NCBI GenBank assembly: GCA_934546935.1
Contig: CAKTEH010000012.1
Span: forward strand, 1-63,552
Origin: an uncultured Eubacteriales bacterium
Lineage (GTDB): Bacteria; Bacillota; Clostridia; Oscillospirales; QAMX01
DNA length: 63,552 bases
Direction: 5' to 3'
Shown here: one piece after another, positions 46,551-54,915 of the stretch
Numbering within the stretch: position 1 is the first letter of the stretch
Layout of the letters: every line of letters starts with the position of its first letter
Program-made: the position numbers and the translations under genes
Notes under the pieces: generated by a model
What the model was told of the DNA's origin: nothing
The model's input: only the letters and a program-made list of their open reading frames with translations
Database searches by the model: none

Positions 46551-46976
46551 GTGGCACAGAAGGTAATAGGTTACGTTAAATTACAGATCCCGGCAGGCAA
46601 GGCAACGCCCGCCCCGCCTGTAGGCTCCGCACTGGGCCCGCACGGCATTAACATTATGGGATTTACCAAAGAGTTCAATGAACGCACCAAAAATGATATC
46701 GGTCTGATTATCCCGGTTATCATTACCATATACGCCGACCGTTCTTTCAGCTTCATTACGAAAACCCCGCCGGCACCCGTGCTGATCAAGAAAGCCTGCG
46801 GCATCGAAAGCGGTTCCGGTGAACCGAACAAGACCAAAGTTGCGACCCTCTCGAAGGCAGACTGCCGCAAAATTGCAGAGCAGAAGATGCCCGATCTTAA
46901 CGCGGCTAATGTTGAGTCTGCAATGAGAATGATCGCCGGCACCGCCCGCAGCATGGGCATTTTGGTCGAAGAGTAA
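46551..46976 (+). CDS. rplK: 50S ribosomal protein L11
   Basis: 141 residues from the GTG at 46551 (GGGAGG 11 bases upstream); the frame is open further upstream but MAQKVIGYVKLQIPAGKA is the family start. Contains PAPPVGSALGPHGINIMGFTKEFN and the C-terminal rRNA-binding TARSMGILVE. Forms the GTPase-associated stalk base. Confidence 0.97.
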   Translation: MAQKVIGYVKLQIPAGKATPAPPVGSALGPHGINIMGFTKEFNERTKNDIGLIIPVIITIYADRSFSFITKTPPAPVLIKKACGIESGSGEPNKTKVATLSKADCRKIAEQKMPDLNAANVESAMRMIAGTARSMGILVEE

Positions 46977-47002
46977 GCTCTTCGTCCCAAGTGGGAGGAT
47001 AT

Positions 47003-47018
47003 GAATACTTAAGTATTC
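47003..47018 (+). promoter_or_regulatory. 16-base palindrome in the rplK-rplA gap
   Basis: GAATACTTAAGTATTC, a perfect palindrome in the 75-base leader between rplK and rplA. Could be part of an L1 autoregulatory or processing structure; not established. Confidence 0.45.
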
Positions 47019-47051
47019 GCCCGGATAACCACATACTAGGAGGATTTCAAA

Positions 47052-47750
47052 GTGCATAGAGGAAAGAATTATATAGAAAGCGCGAAGCAGATTGATAAGC
47101 TTCGTCTTTATGATCCCAGCGAAGCTCTTGACACCGTCGTAAAGGTTGCCAAGGCGAAATTTGACGAAACCGTTGAATGCCATCTTAAACTTGGCGTCGA
47201 CTCCCGCCATGCGGATCAGCAGGTCCGCGGCGCGATTGTTTTGCCAAACGGTACTGGTAAGTCTGTACGTGTCCTGGTTTTTGCCAAGGGCGACCGTGCG
47301 GAAGCAGCCCGTGCAGCTGGCGCAGAATATGTTGGGGATACCGATTTGGTCGAACGTATTACCAAGGAAAACTGGTTTGATTTCGATGTTGTTATCGCTT
47401 CCCCGGATATGATGGGTGTTGTCGGCCGTCTGGGCCGTGTGCTTGGCCCGAAGGGCCTGATGCCGAACCCGAAGGCCGGTACGGTTACCCCGGACGTTGG
47501 CCGTGCGGTTACGGAGGCAAAGGCCGGTAAGATCGAATATCGTCTCGACCGTGCTAATATTATCCACTGCCCGATCGGCAAGGTTTCCTTCGGCGCTGAA
47601 AAGTTGCAGGAGAACTTTGATGCGCTCGTTGGTGCCGTCCTTCGTGCAAAACCGGCGGCAGCAAAGGGTCAGTATGTCCGTTCCTGCGTCGTTGCCTCTA
47701 CCATGGGCCCCGGCGTCAAGGTCAACCCGCTGCGTCTTGAGATCAAGTAA
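47052..47750 (+). CDS. rplA: 50S ribosomal protein L1
   Basis: 232 residues. GTG start with AGGAGG eight bases upstream. Conserved MHRGKNYIESAKQID, MPNPKAGTVTPDVGRAV and GYV/QYVRSCVVASTMGPGVKVNP. Forms the L1 stalk and usually autoregulates. The gene is followed directly by a strong terminator, so rplJ and rplL, which normally come next, are not in this operon. Confidence 0.97.
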   Translation: MHRGKNYIESAKQIDKLRLYDPSEALDTVVKVAKAKFDETVECHLKLGVDSRHADQQVRGAIVLPNGTGKSVRVLVFAKGDRAEAARAAGAEYVGDTDLVERITKENWFDFDVVIASPDMMGVVGRLGRVLGPKGLMPNPKAGTVTPDVGRAVTEAKAGKIEYRLDRANIIHCPIGKVSFGAEKLQENFDALVGAVLRAKPAAAKGQYVRSCVVASTMGPGVKVNPLRLEIK

Positions 47751-47785
47751 GATACGGCAGCATTGGATTTTCTATAGACACACAT

Positions 47786-47818
47786 AAAAATGGGCAGGTG
47801 AAAAACCTGCCCATTTTT
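47786..47818 (+). terminator. strong terminator after rplA
   Basis: 14-bp stem (AAAAATGGGCAGGT with its complement), GAAAA loop, T-run inside the 3' arm. Confidence 0.92.
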
Positions 47819-47997
47819 GTTATCTGCGCCTGCGGAGACTTTTTTGGAAAGGAAGAATTAAGTTTTCCGGTAATCTTGTACGCTCTTTCTCTAAGGACAG
47901 AAAACGCGCCATGCAGTATGATCCCCATCCTTTCCGGCGTTTTGTATTTGCGCACGGGGATAGCGGAACGCTGACGCAGCGCCCCTTTGGAAAAAGC

Positions 47998-48132
47998 TTA
48001 TTGTAGGCGGTAGGAAATATAATGAACCAGCATCATCAGCAGGACCCAGAAACAGCACATAAAAATAAAAACACTTTCTTTGTAGTCAAAAATAATTTCT
48101 GGAGAGAAATCAGCTATCCTCAAATATGACAT
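47998..48132 (-). CDS. possible 44-residue single-helix membrane peptide
   Basis: Frame MSYLRIADFSPEIIFDYKES followed by a hydrophobic helix (FIFMCCFWVLLMMLVHYISY) and a TAA at 47998-48000. It is preceded by a consensus minus-strand promoter whose start would be near 48150, so the ATG lies about 18 bases from the transcript 5' end, inside a palindrome, with no Shine-Dalgarno. The same frame stays open after the TAA down to 47743 (KGALRQRSAIPVRKYKTPER...), so a longer gene broken by one stop is an alternative. It is divergent from a XRE regulator. Low confidence. Confidence 0.3.
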   Translation of the reverse strand: MSYLRIADFSPEIIFDYKESVFIFMCCFWVLLMMLVHYISYRLQ

Positions 48133-48156
48133 TTACTAAATGTCATATTTGAGGAT
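48116..48156. promoter_or_regulatory. 41-base palindromic operator
   Basis: Perfect 19-base arms (48116-48134 and 48138-48156) around ACT. Its core TGACATTTACTAAATGTCA is a 9-1-9 palindrome. A third half-site, CTAAATGTCA, recurs at 48189-48198 just before the XRE gene. This is the layout of an autoregulated XRE repressor operator, and it overlaps both divergent promoters. Confidence 0.75.
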
Positions 48157-48185
48157 ATTATACCATATACTTTTCTTATTGACAA
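48157..48185 (-). promoter_or_regulatory. minus-strand promoter beside XRE gene
   Basis: TTGTCA (48180-48185), 17-base spacer, TATAAT (48157-48162) reading leftward into the 44-codon frame and the palindrome. Confidence 0.7.
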
Positions 48186-48210
48186 GCACTAAATGTCAAA
48201 GGAGAGTCGT

Positions 48211-48465
48211 ATGTTTATCAATAAATCCGATGATGGCTTAAATAACTTATGTGGAAAAAATGTAGCGGTTTTTCGTAAGCGTCTTCGTATTTCTCAGCGG
48301 GAGTTGGCGGATCGTCTTCAGATTTCCGGATTGGATATGGACAAGAATGCAGTGCAGAGAATTGAATGTGGAAAGCGCTTTGTAACGGACATTGAGCTGG
48401 TTGGATTATCGAAAGTTTTGGATAAAAGTATTGATACTCTGCTGTTTGCAGATACGCAAAGCTGA
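48211..48465 (+). CDS. XRE-family regulator
   Basis: 84 residues, essentially one helix-turn-helix: VAVFRKRLRISQRELADRLQISGLDMDKNAVQRIECGKRFVTDIELVGLSKVL. ATG at 48211 has GGAG six bases upstream; an upstream ATG at 48193 lies in an operator half-site and lacks a site. Probably a repressor of itself and of the divergent unit, judged from the three TAAATGTCA half-sites. It sits alone between the ribosomal operon and the BCAA-related block. Confidence 0.88.
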   Translation: MFINKSDDGLNNLCGKNVAVFRKRLRISQRELADRLQISGLDMDKNAVQRIECGKRFVTDIELVGLSKVLDKSIDTLLFADTQS

Positions 48466-48475
48466 TTTCACAAAA

Positions 48476-48508
48476 CTGCCGCGCATGGGAATCCCCTATG
48501 CGCGGCAG
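48476..48508. terminator. bidirectional terminator
   Basis: Perfect 11-bp stem CTGCCGCGCAT / ATGCGCGGCAG, with inner GGG/CCC. Ends the XRE gene and the convergent Leu T-box operon. Confidence 0.75.
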
Positions 48509-48514
48509 TTGATA

Positions 48515-49330
48515 TTATAAAGATATGGAGAACAAATGGGCGGCGTTTGCACTTAGGATAGCATTCCTCTCGCGCGGTGTCAAATCCAATGCGAAGAAAT
48601 ATGCAAGTTCCTTTTCCGTATCCCACATGGGGTAATCTGTGCCGAAAAGTACGCGGCTTGCACCATAACGGCGTATAATCCCGAGTGCAGTCTGTGGAGC
48701 GAGCTGGTAGAAGCTTGAGGAACAGTCTACATAAAGATTTTCAAAGCGATACAACTCTTTGCTGGCCTCTTCCCAGATCGACCAGCCTCCCATATGCGCG
48801 CCGATGATCGTCAGGTTTTTATAAATTTCCAGTATCGGGATCAGGCGGTTAGGGTTGGAATAATCGTAGCGATAGTCGCCCGTATGCATCAGAATTGGCA
48901 GCCGGCCTTCACACAGCTCATAAATTTTCAGGCATCGATAATCATCAATTTTAAATGCCTGGATATCTGGATGCAGCTTAACGCCCTTAAGCCCAAGCGC
49001 GATCAGATGCTCTATATCCCCCTCGATGTCTTTGCTGTCTGGATGAAGCGTTCCCAATCCGGTCAGGCGATCGGGATGCATATGCACTTCAGAAGCGATG
49101 AATTCATTGATGCTTTTGACCTGCTTTGGCGTGGTTGCCACGGATTGAACAATAAAGCGATCGACGCCGGCGGCCGTCCCGTGCGCCAGCAGATCAGATA
49201 CGATACCGGCGCCGGCAGAGGGTTCGCAGTGTCCGCTGTAGAAACTGTCGGTCCCTGCTACTGCTTTTGCGGCAATTTTTTCCGGGTAAATATGGCAATG
49301 CGCGTCGATAATGGAAAATCCGTTTCTCAT
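48515..49330 (-). CDS. amidohydrolase-2 family metal hydrolase
   Basis: 271 residues, TIM-barrel metal-dependent hydrolase of the amidohydrolase-2/ACMSD family. Metal motif HxH in IIDAHCHIYP, further His in GVKLHPD, LMHTGD and IGAHMGGW, and the catalytic Asp in LFGTDYPMWD. Family members hydrolyse or decarboxylate small organic acids. It is the last gene of the unit headed by the Leu T-box, 8 bases behind the TIM/acyl-CoA synthetase fusion. The substrate is unknown; a role with a branched-chain intermediate is only suggested by context. Confidence 0.88.
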   Translation of the reverse strand: MRNGFSIIDAHCHIYPEKIAAKAVAGTDSFYSGHCEPSAGAGIVSDLLAHGTAAGVDRFIVQSVATTPKQVKSINEFIASEVHMHPDRLTGLGTLHPDSKDIEGDIEHLIALGLKGVKLHPDIQAFKIDDYRCLKIYELCEGRLPILMHTGDYRYDYSNPNRLIPILEIYKNLTIIGAHMGGWSIWEEASKELYRFENLYVDCSSSFYQLAPQTALGIIRRYGASRVLFGTDYPMWDTEKELAYFFALDLTPRERNAILSANAAHLFSISL

Positions 49331-49338
49331 GTGTTCTA

Positions 49339-51831
49339 TTACTTCTTTCCTGTGCCGTATTTCTTTGCTGCATCCTCACGCATTTTATATTTCAGGATCT
49401 TTCCTGCCGCGTTCATGGGGAATTCAGCGACAAAGTCAATATATTTTGGTACCTTATGCCGGGCCATATGGACTTTGACGAAATCCTTCATTTCTTCGGC
49501 ACGCATCGTTTCACCGTCTTTCAGGATGATGCTTGCCATGATCTCCTCACCATACTGCTCGTCCGGTACACCGATGACCTGGACATCTTTGACTTTGGGG
49601 TGCGTATAGATAAATTCTTCAATTTCTTTTGGATAAATGTTTTCGCCGCCGCGAATGATCATATCCTTGAGACGGCCGGTGATGCGGTAGTTCCCGTTTT
49701 CATCCCGTGCGGCGAGATCGCCAGTATGCAGCCAGCCGTCGGCGTCAATTGTAGCTGCGGTAGCGCCGGGCATTTTATAATAACCCTTCATAATGTTGTA
49801 ACCTCGGGCAACAAATTCGCCGTTAACGCCAACCGGACATTCTTCTCCGGTTTCCGGATCCACAACGCGGCATTCCACATTGGCAAAATCGCTGCCAACC
49901 GTGTCTGTACGGACATCGAGCGGATCGTCGAAGCTTGACATTGTACAGCCGGGGCTTGCTTCAGTCTGCCCATAAACACTGACAATCTGCTTCATATTCA
50001 TAATGTCCGCAGCCTTGCGCATCAGCTCGGCCGGACAATTGGAGCCGGCCATGATTCCGGTGCGAATATAGCTGAAATCGGTTTTTGCAAAATCCGGATG
50101 CTGCATCATTGCGATAAACATTGTTGGGACGCCATTGAAAGTGGTAATATGTTCCTGATTGATGCAGGCCAGCGCAGGTTTCGGGGAAAAATAGGGAAGC
50201 GGGCATATTGTCGTACCGTGGGTCATAGATGCGGTCATTGACAGCACCATGCCGAAGCAGTGAAACATAGGTACTTGTATCATCATGCGGTCGGCAGTGG
50301 ACAGATCCATATGGTCGCCGATGTATTTGCCGTTATTAACAACATTGTAGTGCGTCAGCATTACGCCTTTCGGGAAACCGGTAGTTCCGGAGGTATACTG
50401 CATGTTGCATACATCATCTTTATCGACAAGCGCTGCCATCCGGTAGATTTCTTCCTTTGGGACGCGATCAGCTTCACGCAGTGCTTCTTCCCAGGTCTGG
50501 CAGCCTTTCTGCCGGAACCCGACGGTGATTACATTGCGCAAAAACGGCAGGCGGCGGCTGTGAAGCGTCTCTTCCGGCTTTTTGTTTTCCAACTCGGGGC
50601 ACAGCTCAGCAATAATCTCCGAGTAGTTGGAATCACGGTAACCTTCGACCATGACCAGTGTATGCGTATCGGACTGCTTAAGCAGGTATTCCGCTTCGTG
50701 AATTTTGTAAGCCGTGTTCATTGTTACCAGTACGGCGCCGATTTTTACGGTCGCCCAGAAGGTAATATACCACTGCGGCACGTTTGTGGCCCATACGGCC
50801 ACATGGCTTCCTGCTTTTACGCCGTGGGCAACCAGAGCGCGCGCAAATTCGTCGACATCGTCGCGGAATTCGGAATAGGTGCGGGTATAGTCAAGCGTGG
50901 TATATTTGAAAGCATATTGATCGGGGAATTCCCGGACCATACGGTCGAGTACCTGGGAAAAAGTTGCATCGATCAGCAGGTCTTTTTTCCAAACAAATTG
51001 TCCGGTATGCGTCTGGTTCCAGTACAAGGCAGGAATTGCACGGGAAGGGTCGCCATACTGGCCCATATAGTTGACAAAGTGGGAGAAGATGACGTCGATA
51101 TCGTCCAGTTCAGGGCACCAGTCTGGATCCCATTCCAGTGAAATGTAGCCGTCATAATTGATAGAACGAAGGCCGAGCATCATTTCACCGATCGGCATGT
51201 CGCCTTCTCCAATAAGGCAGAATGCGCCGGTTTCCTGGTCTGCGTCTTTAATATGGACGTGTTTGACATAGGCACCGAGGTTGGTAATGGTTTCCTCCGG
51301 GCTTTCACCACCGATAAAATAAGGGGAATACATATCCCAGACTACGGCGAGACTGTCGCAGGCAAAGCTGTCGAGCACTTCCCGCAGCCGTTTTGTGTGG
51401 CAGAACGTGCCGGAAGTCTCCAGAAGCAGCACAGTCCCTTGCGTCTGCGCCAATACAATTGCCTGGCGCAGACATTTGACAGCTGCTTCAATCGCGTCAT
51501 CGCCTTCCCCGCGCGCCCGGATGCGGATATAGGGGATGTGAAGGTTTTGCGCAATTTTCAGGCATTCTGTTATTTCCGCAAGATTTTCAGCTTCTTTGCC
51601 GTCAGCTGGATTGCAGACCGCATCAATACAGGGCAGCTCCAGCTTTTTTTCATAAAGTTTACGAAGCGTAACATGGGCCAGATAGGAATGGAACGCACCG
51701 TCTTTTTCTGCAAAGAGACTATTATAAATGTTGTGCAGCTCGATGCCGTTAAAGTGCAGCTCCGTAGCGATGTCACAGAAATCGTCGAAGCTGCGGCCAT
51801 GCCAGCCTTTGGTGGAAAAAGAAAGTTTCAT
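49339..51831 (-). CDS. fusion: TIM-barrel isomerase domain plus AMP-forming acyl-CoA synthetase
   Basis: 830 residues. Residues about 1-270 are an AP-endonuclease-2/xylose isomerase-like TIM barrel (MKLSFSTKGWHGRSFDDFCD; Glu in LLLETSG, Asp in VVWDMYSP, His in VKHVHIKDAD, Glu in ISLEWDPDW). Residues about 285-825 are an acyl-CoA synthetase: MQYTSGTTGFPKGVMLTH (P-loop), VYGQTEASPG, GWLHTGDLAARDENG, GRLKDMIIRGGENIYPKEIE and the catalytic Lys in NAAGKILKYKM. Both halves keep their key residues. Such an end-to-end fusion is unusual. Second gene of the Leu T-box unit, 2 bases behind the LeuA-like gene. Activation of isovalerate or a similar acid is inferred from the leader. Confidence 0.9.
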   Translation of the reverse strand: MKLSFSTKGWHGRSFDDFCDIATELHFNGIELHNIYNSLFAEKDGAFHSYLAHVTLRKLYEKKLELPCIDAVCNPADGKEAENLAEITECLKIAQNLHIPYIRIRARGEGDDAIEAAVKCLRQAIVLAQTQGTVLLLETSGTFCHTKRLREVLDSFACDSLAVVWDMYSPYFIGGESPEETITNLGAYVKHVHIKDADQETGAFCLIGEGDMPIGEMMLGLRSINYDGYISLEWDPDWCPELDDIDVIFSHFVNYMGQYGDPSRAIPALYWNQTHTGQFVWKKDLLIDATFSQVLDRMVREFPDQYAFKYTTLDYTRTYSEFRDDVDEFARALVAHGVKAGSHVAVWATNVPQWYITFWATVKIGAVLVTMNTAYKIHEAEYLLKQSDTHTLVMVEGYRDSNYSEIIAELCPELENKKPEETLHSRRLPFLRNVITVGFRQKGCQTWEEALREADRVPKEEIYRMAALVDKDDVCNMQYTSGTTGFPKGVMLTHYNVVNNGKYIGDHMDLSTADRMMIQVPMFHCFGMVLSMTASMTHGTTICPLPYFSPKPALACINQEHITTFNGVPTMFIAMMQHPDFAKTDFSYIRTGIMAGSNCPAELMRKAADIMNMKQIVSVYGQTEASPGCTMSSFDDPLDVRTDTVGSDFANVECRVVDPETGEECPVGVNGEFVARGYNIMKGYYKMPGATAATIDADGWLHTGDLAARDENGNYRITGRLKDMIIRGGENIYPKEIEEFIYTHPKVKDVQVIGVPDEQYGEEIMASIILKDGETMRAEEMKDFVKVHMARHKVPKYIDFVAEFPMNAAGKILKYKMREDAAKKYGTGKK

Positions 51832-51833
51832 GT

Positions 51834-53228
51834 TTACGCCTCCTCATAGACGATTTTGTTGAGCGCGTTAAGATAAGCGCGGATACTTGCGCCGATGATA
51901 TCCGTGGAAATACCGTTTCCGGAATAAAGCTTGCCGTTGCTGCGGAGACGAACCAGTGCGGAACCCATTGCTTCGCGTCCCTCCGTAACCGATTGGATCT
52001 GAAAGTCATCCAGTTCGTAATGGTGGCCGACGATTTGCTCAATGGTGCGGAAAGAAGCGTCAATAGGGCCATCCCCCATGCCGATGCCGTCGAGGTCGCC
52101 ATTCTCTTTGCGGAGTTTGATTTGCGCGGAAGCTGAAATAATATTGCCGTTATTGATGACGTAGCTTACCAGCTTGTAGGTGGGCGGAACCTGCAGCGCA
52201 ACGCTGGCAACAATGGCGTCAAGCTCACGTGCGGTGACCGTTTTCTTCTCTGCAACCCGGCGGAACTCCTCGCAGACTTTTCCATAGTCCTCGTCTGAAA
52301 GATCATAGCCGAGCTTGCGTACAGCGTCGATAACAACACAGGGATCGTCATCTTTGTCCAGCCCTATGTGGTCAATTCCCTCTACGGAAGCCAACGCAGC
52401 GGGCTCGTCTTTCGATGCGCCCAAGATCCAGGCAATCTGACGGGCGCCGCGGTTGAGTTCCGTATATTTAACGGCGCTTGCTATCCCGTTTTTCTCCCCA
52501 CAGTTCTTAAGGATCCCCGCGACAGTCTCAAAAGAAGCCATTTCCCCGCCGATTGCTGTTTTGACCATATCCGCGCCCGCTTTTGCGGCAAGGATAGAGC
52601 AGGCTGCGGCCATCCCATTTTTGTCTGTACAGGCTACGCCGAAAAGCAGACTAGAAAGCGCAGGGATGCGTGCGGGGATGGCCGCAATAAAGGCGGCAAA
52701 GTCGTCCGGCAGCATTTCCGCAGCGTTGTCAGAAAGGGTGATGACATTTGCACCGGCGGAAATCGCGGTTGTAATTGCCTGGTCAAGAAAATCCGGTTCC
52801 GCCCGCGTAGCGTCGATTGCACAAAATTCCACTTCTGCACATTTCTCGTGTGCAGTACGCACAAGCGTATTAATCAATTCCAACATTGCCGGAGGTTTGC
52901 GATGGCAGTCATATTCCATGCCCACTGTGGAAACCGGCAGCTTGATCTGGATGCGCGGTTTTGCAGCGGCGCTCAGCGCTGCTGCTGCGGCTTCTATACT
53001 TTCAGGCTGCATGCCAGCAGCGACGCACAATACGCTGTTTTTTACAAAAGCGGATATTGTACGCACAAAAAGCGTGTCTACCCGTACATTTTCAATAGCC
53101 GGGATTTCGATGCAGTCTGCGCGCAGGTTTTCCAATTGTCTGACAATTTCAATTTTCTCTTTGAAGCTGAGATTTGCCTTGCGCACACAAAGCGTCATGT
53201 CGGAAATTTTGATCTTTTTCATGGTCAA
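51834..53228 (-). CDS. LeuA-family protein lacking catalytic residues
   Basis: 464 residues with the 2-isopropylmalate/homocitrate synthase layout: HMGL-like TIM barrel (about 5-270) and a C-terminal LeuA allosteric domain (about 335-460; PTYKLVSYVINNGN, DASFRTIEQIVGHHYELDDF, ISTDIIGASIRAYLNALN). The usual DTTLRDGEQ at the start is replaced by SDMTLCVRKAN, so the catalytic Arg-Asp are gone, and the metal HxHND motif is replaced by VACTDKNGMA near residue 200, so both metal His are gone. It is therefore probably not an active synthase; a regulatory, leucine-sensing or scaffold role is possible. Start is TTG at 53228 (GGAGG six bases away) or ATG at 53222. First gene behind the Leu T-box. Confidence 0.85.
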   Translation of the reverse strand: MTMKKIKISDMTLCVRKANLSFKEKIEIVRQLENLRADCIEIPAIENVRVDTLFVRTISAFVKNSVLCVAAGMQPESIEAAAAALSAAAKPRIQIKLPVSTVGMEYDCHRKPPAMLELINTLVRTAHEKCAEVEFCAIDATRAEPDFLDQAITTAISAGANVITLSDNAAEMLPDDFAAFIAAIPARIPALSSLLFGVACTDKNGMAAACSILAAKAGADMVKTAIGGEMASFETVAGILKNCGEKNGIASAVKYTELNRGARQIAWILGASKDEPAALASVEGIDHIGLDKDDDPCVVIDAVRKLGYDLSDEDYGKVCEEFRRVAEKKTVTARELDAIVASVALQVPPTYKLVSYVINNGNIISASAQIKLRKENGDLDGIGMGDGPIDASFRTIEQIVGHHYELDDFQIQSVTEGREAMGSALVRLRSNGKLYSGNGISTDIIGASIRAYLNALNKIVYEEA

Positions 53229-53259
53229 GCTAATCCTCCGAAAAATAAATTGCTATAAA

Positions 53260-53551
53260 AAAATCCCTGAGACAGCTTTTACTGTCTCAGGGACGAAAAG
53301 TATCGCGGTACCACCCTGATTATCCTTCTGCTTTGAGAACAAAAGGATCACCTCATCCGGAATTCCATCAAATTCCCTGCCATGATAACGGGGCTCTCCG
53401 TAGCCTCTTACTGCGCCTGGGGTTCAGAAGCTCTGCTCCGGAATGAGACTTCTTCATTTTATCGCACCGGCTCACACCAACCGCCGGTTCTCTGGGCGCA
53501 TACAATGAAGATTAATTCCTTCAACGCATTTCTAATTTCAATTCAACTGTA
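53260..53551 (-). promoter_or_regulatory. T-box leader, Leu (CUC) specifier
   Basis: Read on the minus strand: Stem I with GGAAT/ATTCC and CTTCATT/AATGAAG around the specifier loop, the CAGAGAA and GGTGTGAGCCGG distal elements, then AGGGTGGTACCGCG (T-box, about 53303-53317) and a 12-bp terminator with a T-run (53255-53293). The specifier triplet CTC (53445-53447) precedes ATTCCGGAGC. The UGGU bulge fits an A73 discriminator, as in tRNA-Leu. Uncharged tRNA-Leu would allow read-through into the LeuA-like operon. Confidence 0.92.
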
Positions 53552-53557
53552 TGCATG

Positions 53558-53586
53558 ATTATAGCATGCTGTTTTTCATTTGTCAA
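53558..53586 (-). promoter_or_regulatory. promoter of Leu T-box operon
   Basis: Minus strand TTGACA (53581-53586), 17-base spacer, TATAAT (53558-53563); a perfect consensus. Confidence 0.9.
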
Positions 53587-53629
53587 GCGCCTGCGCGACA
53601 GGATTTTCCGTCTTTTTGCATAAAATTTA

Positions 53630-54163
53630 TTAATTTGCTGCGCCAAGCTTCATTGCGCCCAGGTTGACGTCAAGCATATCGGCATGGCGTGCAGACACGA
53701 CTTTCTTCAGCGCTGCCGTCACGCTTTCGTTGCCGAAATCCTGCATGGCGCTTAAAACTTTTCCGACAATAATCATATTGGCAAGTGCCGGCGTATTGTT
53801 GTCTGAGGCAAGACGTGTAGCTGGGATATAGTGTACGGTGACGTCGCTGCGGCGGACTTTGCGCTCAATAAGCGTAGAATCCACATAAATCGTGCCGCCC
53901 GGCACAACACTGTCTTCATACCGGTCAAGCGAGGGAAGGTTCATGGCAATGAGCACGTCCGGGCTGGAAACGATGGGCGAACCAACCGGCGCATCGCTGA
54001 GGATCACGCTGCAGCTTGCCGTGCCACCACGCATTTCCGGGCCGTAGGAAGGCAGCCAGCTGACATTTTTGCCGTCAAGCAGGCCCTTGTAGGCAAGGAA
54101 TTTCCCGGCAAAAAGGATACCTTGGCCGCCGAAACCTGCAATTAAGATCTGTGTTGTGCTCAT
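53630..54163 (-). CDS. 2-oxoacid:ferredoxin oxidoreductase, gamma subunit
   Basis: 177 residues, POR/KOR gamma domain: ILIAGFGGQGILFAGKFLA, SWLPSYGPEMRGGTASCSVILS and SSPDVLIAMNLPSLDRY. Overlaps the beta-subunit gene by four bases. Last gene of the Val T-box operon. Subunit of the same complex as the alpha, beta and ferredoxin genes upstream. Confidence 0.93.
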   Translation of the reverse strand: MSTTQILIAGFGGQGILFAGKFLAYKGLLDGKNVSWLPSYGPEMRGGTASCSVILSDAPVGSPIVSSPDVLIAMNLPSLDRYEDSVVPGGTIYVDSTLIERKVRRSDVTVHYIPATRLASDNNTPALANMIIVGKVLSAMQDFGNESVTAALKKVVSARHADMLDVNLGAMKLGAAN

Positions 54164-54915
54164 GCCCTTTCCTCCTTGTTTGCAGAACGATCCTTGTAGA
54201 CGCCCAGCGGATAGTACGGGATCATTTTTTCATCAATCCATTCCAGCGCCTTTTGCGGCGTCATGCCCCAGTTGGTCGGGCAGGATGAAAGCACTTCGAC
54301 CAGTGAGAAGCCTTTTCCTTCCACCTGGTTAAGGAATGCTTTTTTGATCGCGCGCTTGGCGTTGCGGATATTCTTAACATTGTTGACGGTGACGCGTTCC
54401 AGGTATTCCGGCCCGTCGAGCTGGGAAAGCATTTCACAGACCTTTACCGGATAGCCGCATTGGGTGACGTCACGGCCATAAGGAGAGGTTTGTGTAACCT
54501 GGCCAGGCAGCGATGTCGGAGCCATCTGGCCGCCGGTCATGCCATAGATTGCATTATTGATGAAGATAATTGTAATGTTTTCGTTGCGGGCCGCAGCGTG
54601 GACCGTTTCCGCCGTGCCAATGGAAGCGAGATCGCCGTCGCCCTGATAGGTAAAGACGATGTTTTCCGGAAGGGAACGTTTGACGCCTGTGGCAACTGCC
54701 GGTGCGCGGCCGTGCGCGGCCTCGATCATGTCGCAGCGGAAGTAGTTGTAGGCGAGGACGGAGCAACCGACCGGCGCGATACCGATGGTTTTGCCTTCAA
54801 TCCCAAGCTCGTCGATTACCTCGGCGACCAGGCGGTGGATAATGCCATGCGTACAGCCGGGGCAGTAATGCATGGATACGTCAGTTAAAGATTTCGGCTT
54901 TTCAAAGACAACCAT
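54160..54915 (-). CDS. 2-oxoacid:ferredoxin oxidoreductase, beta (TPP) subunit
   Basis: 251 residues. TPP-binding subunit: YCPGCTHGIIHRLV, TYQGDGDLASIGTAETVHAAARNENITIIFINNAIYGMTGGQMAP with the GDGD...NN thiamine motif, and TSPYGRDVTQCGYPVKVCE. Overlaps the alpha gene by one base. Catalyses decarboxylation of a 2-oxoacid, or the reverse reductive carboxylation, with ferredoxin. Confidence 0.94.
   Translation of the reverse strand: MVVFEKPKSLTDVSMHYCPGCTHGIIHRLVAEVIDELGIEGKTIGIAPVGCSVLAYNYFRCDMIEAAHGRAPAVATGVKRSLPENIVFTYQGDGDLASIGTAETVHAAARNENITIIFINNAIYGMTGGQMAPTSLPGQVTQTSPYGRDVTQCGYPVKVCEMLSQLDGPEYLERVTVNNVKNIRNAKRAIKKAFLNQVEGKGFSLVEVLSSCPTNWGMTPQKALEWIDEKMIPYYPLGVYKDRSANKEERA

Noticed and set aside
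48179..48202. TTGACA at 48179 as a plus-strand promoter for the XRE gene
   Set aside because: There is no -10 element at the proper distance; the same bases serve the minus-strand -35 box.
48193..48210. Upstream ATG for the XRE gene
   Set aside because: It lies in an operator half-site without a ribosome-binding site; the ATG at 48211 has GGAG at the right spacing.
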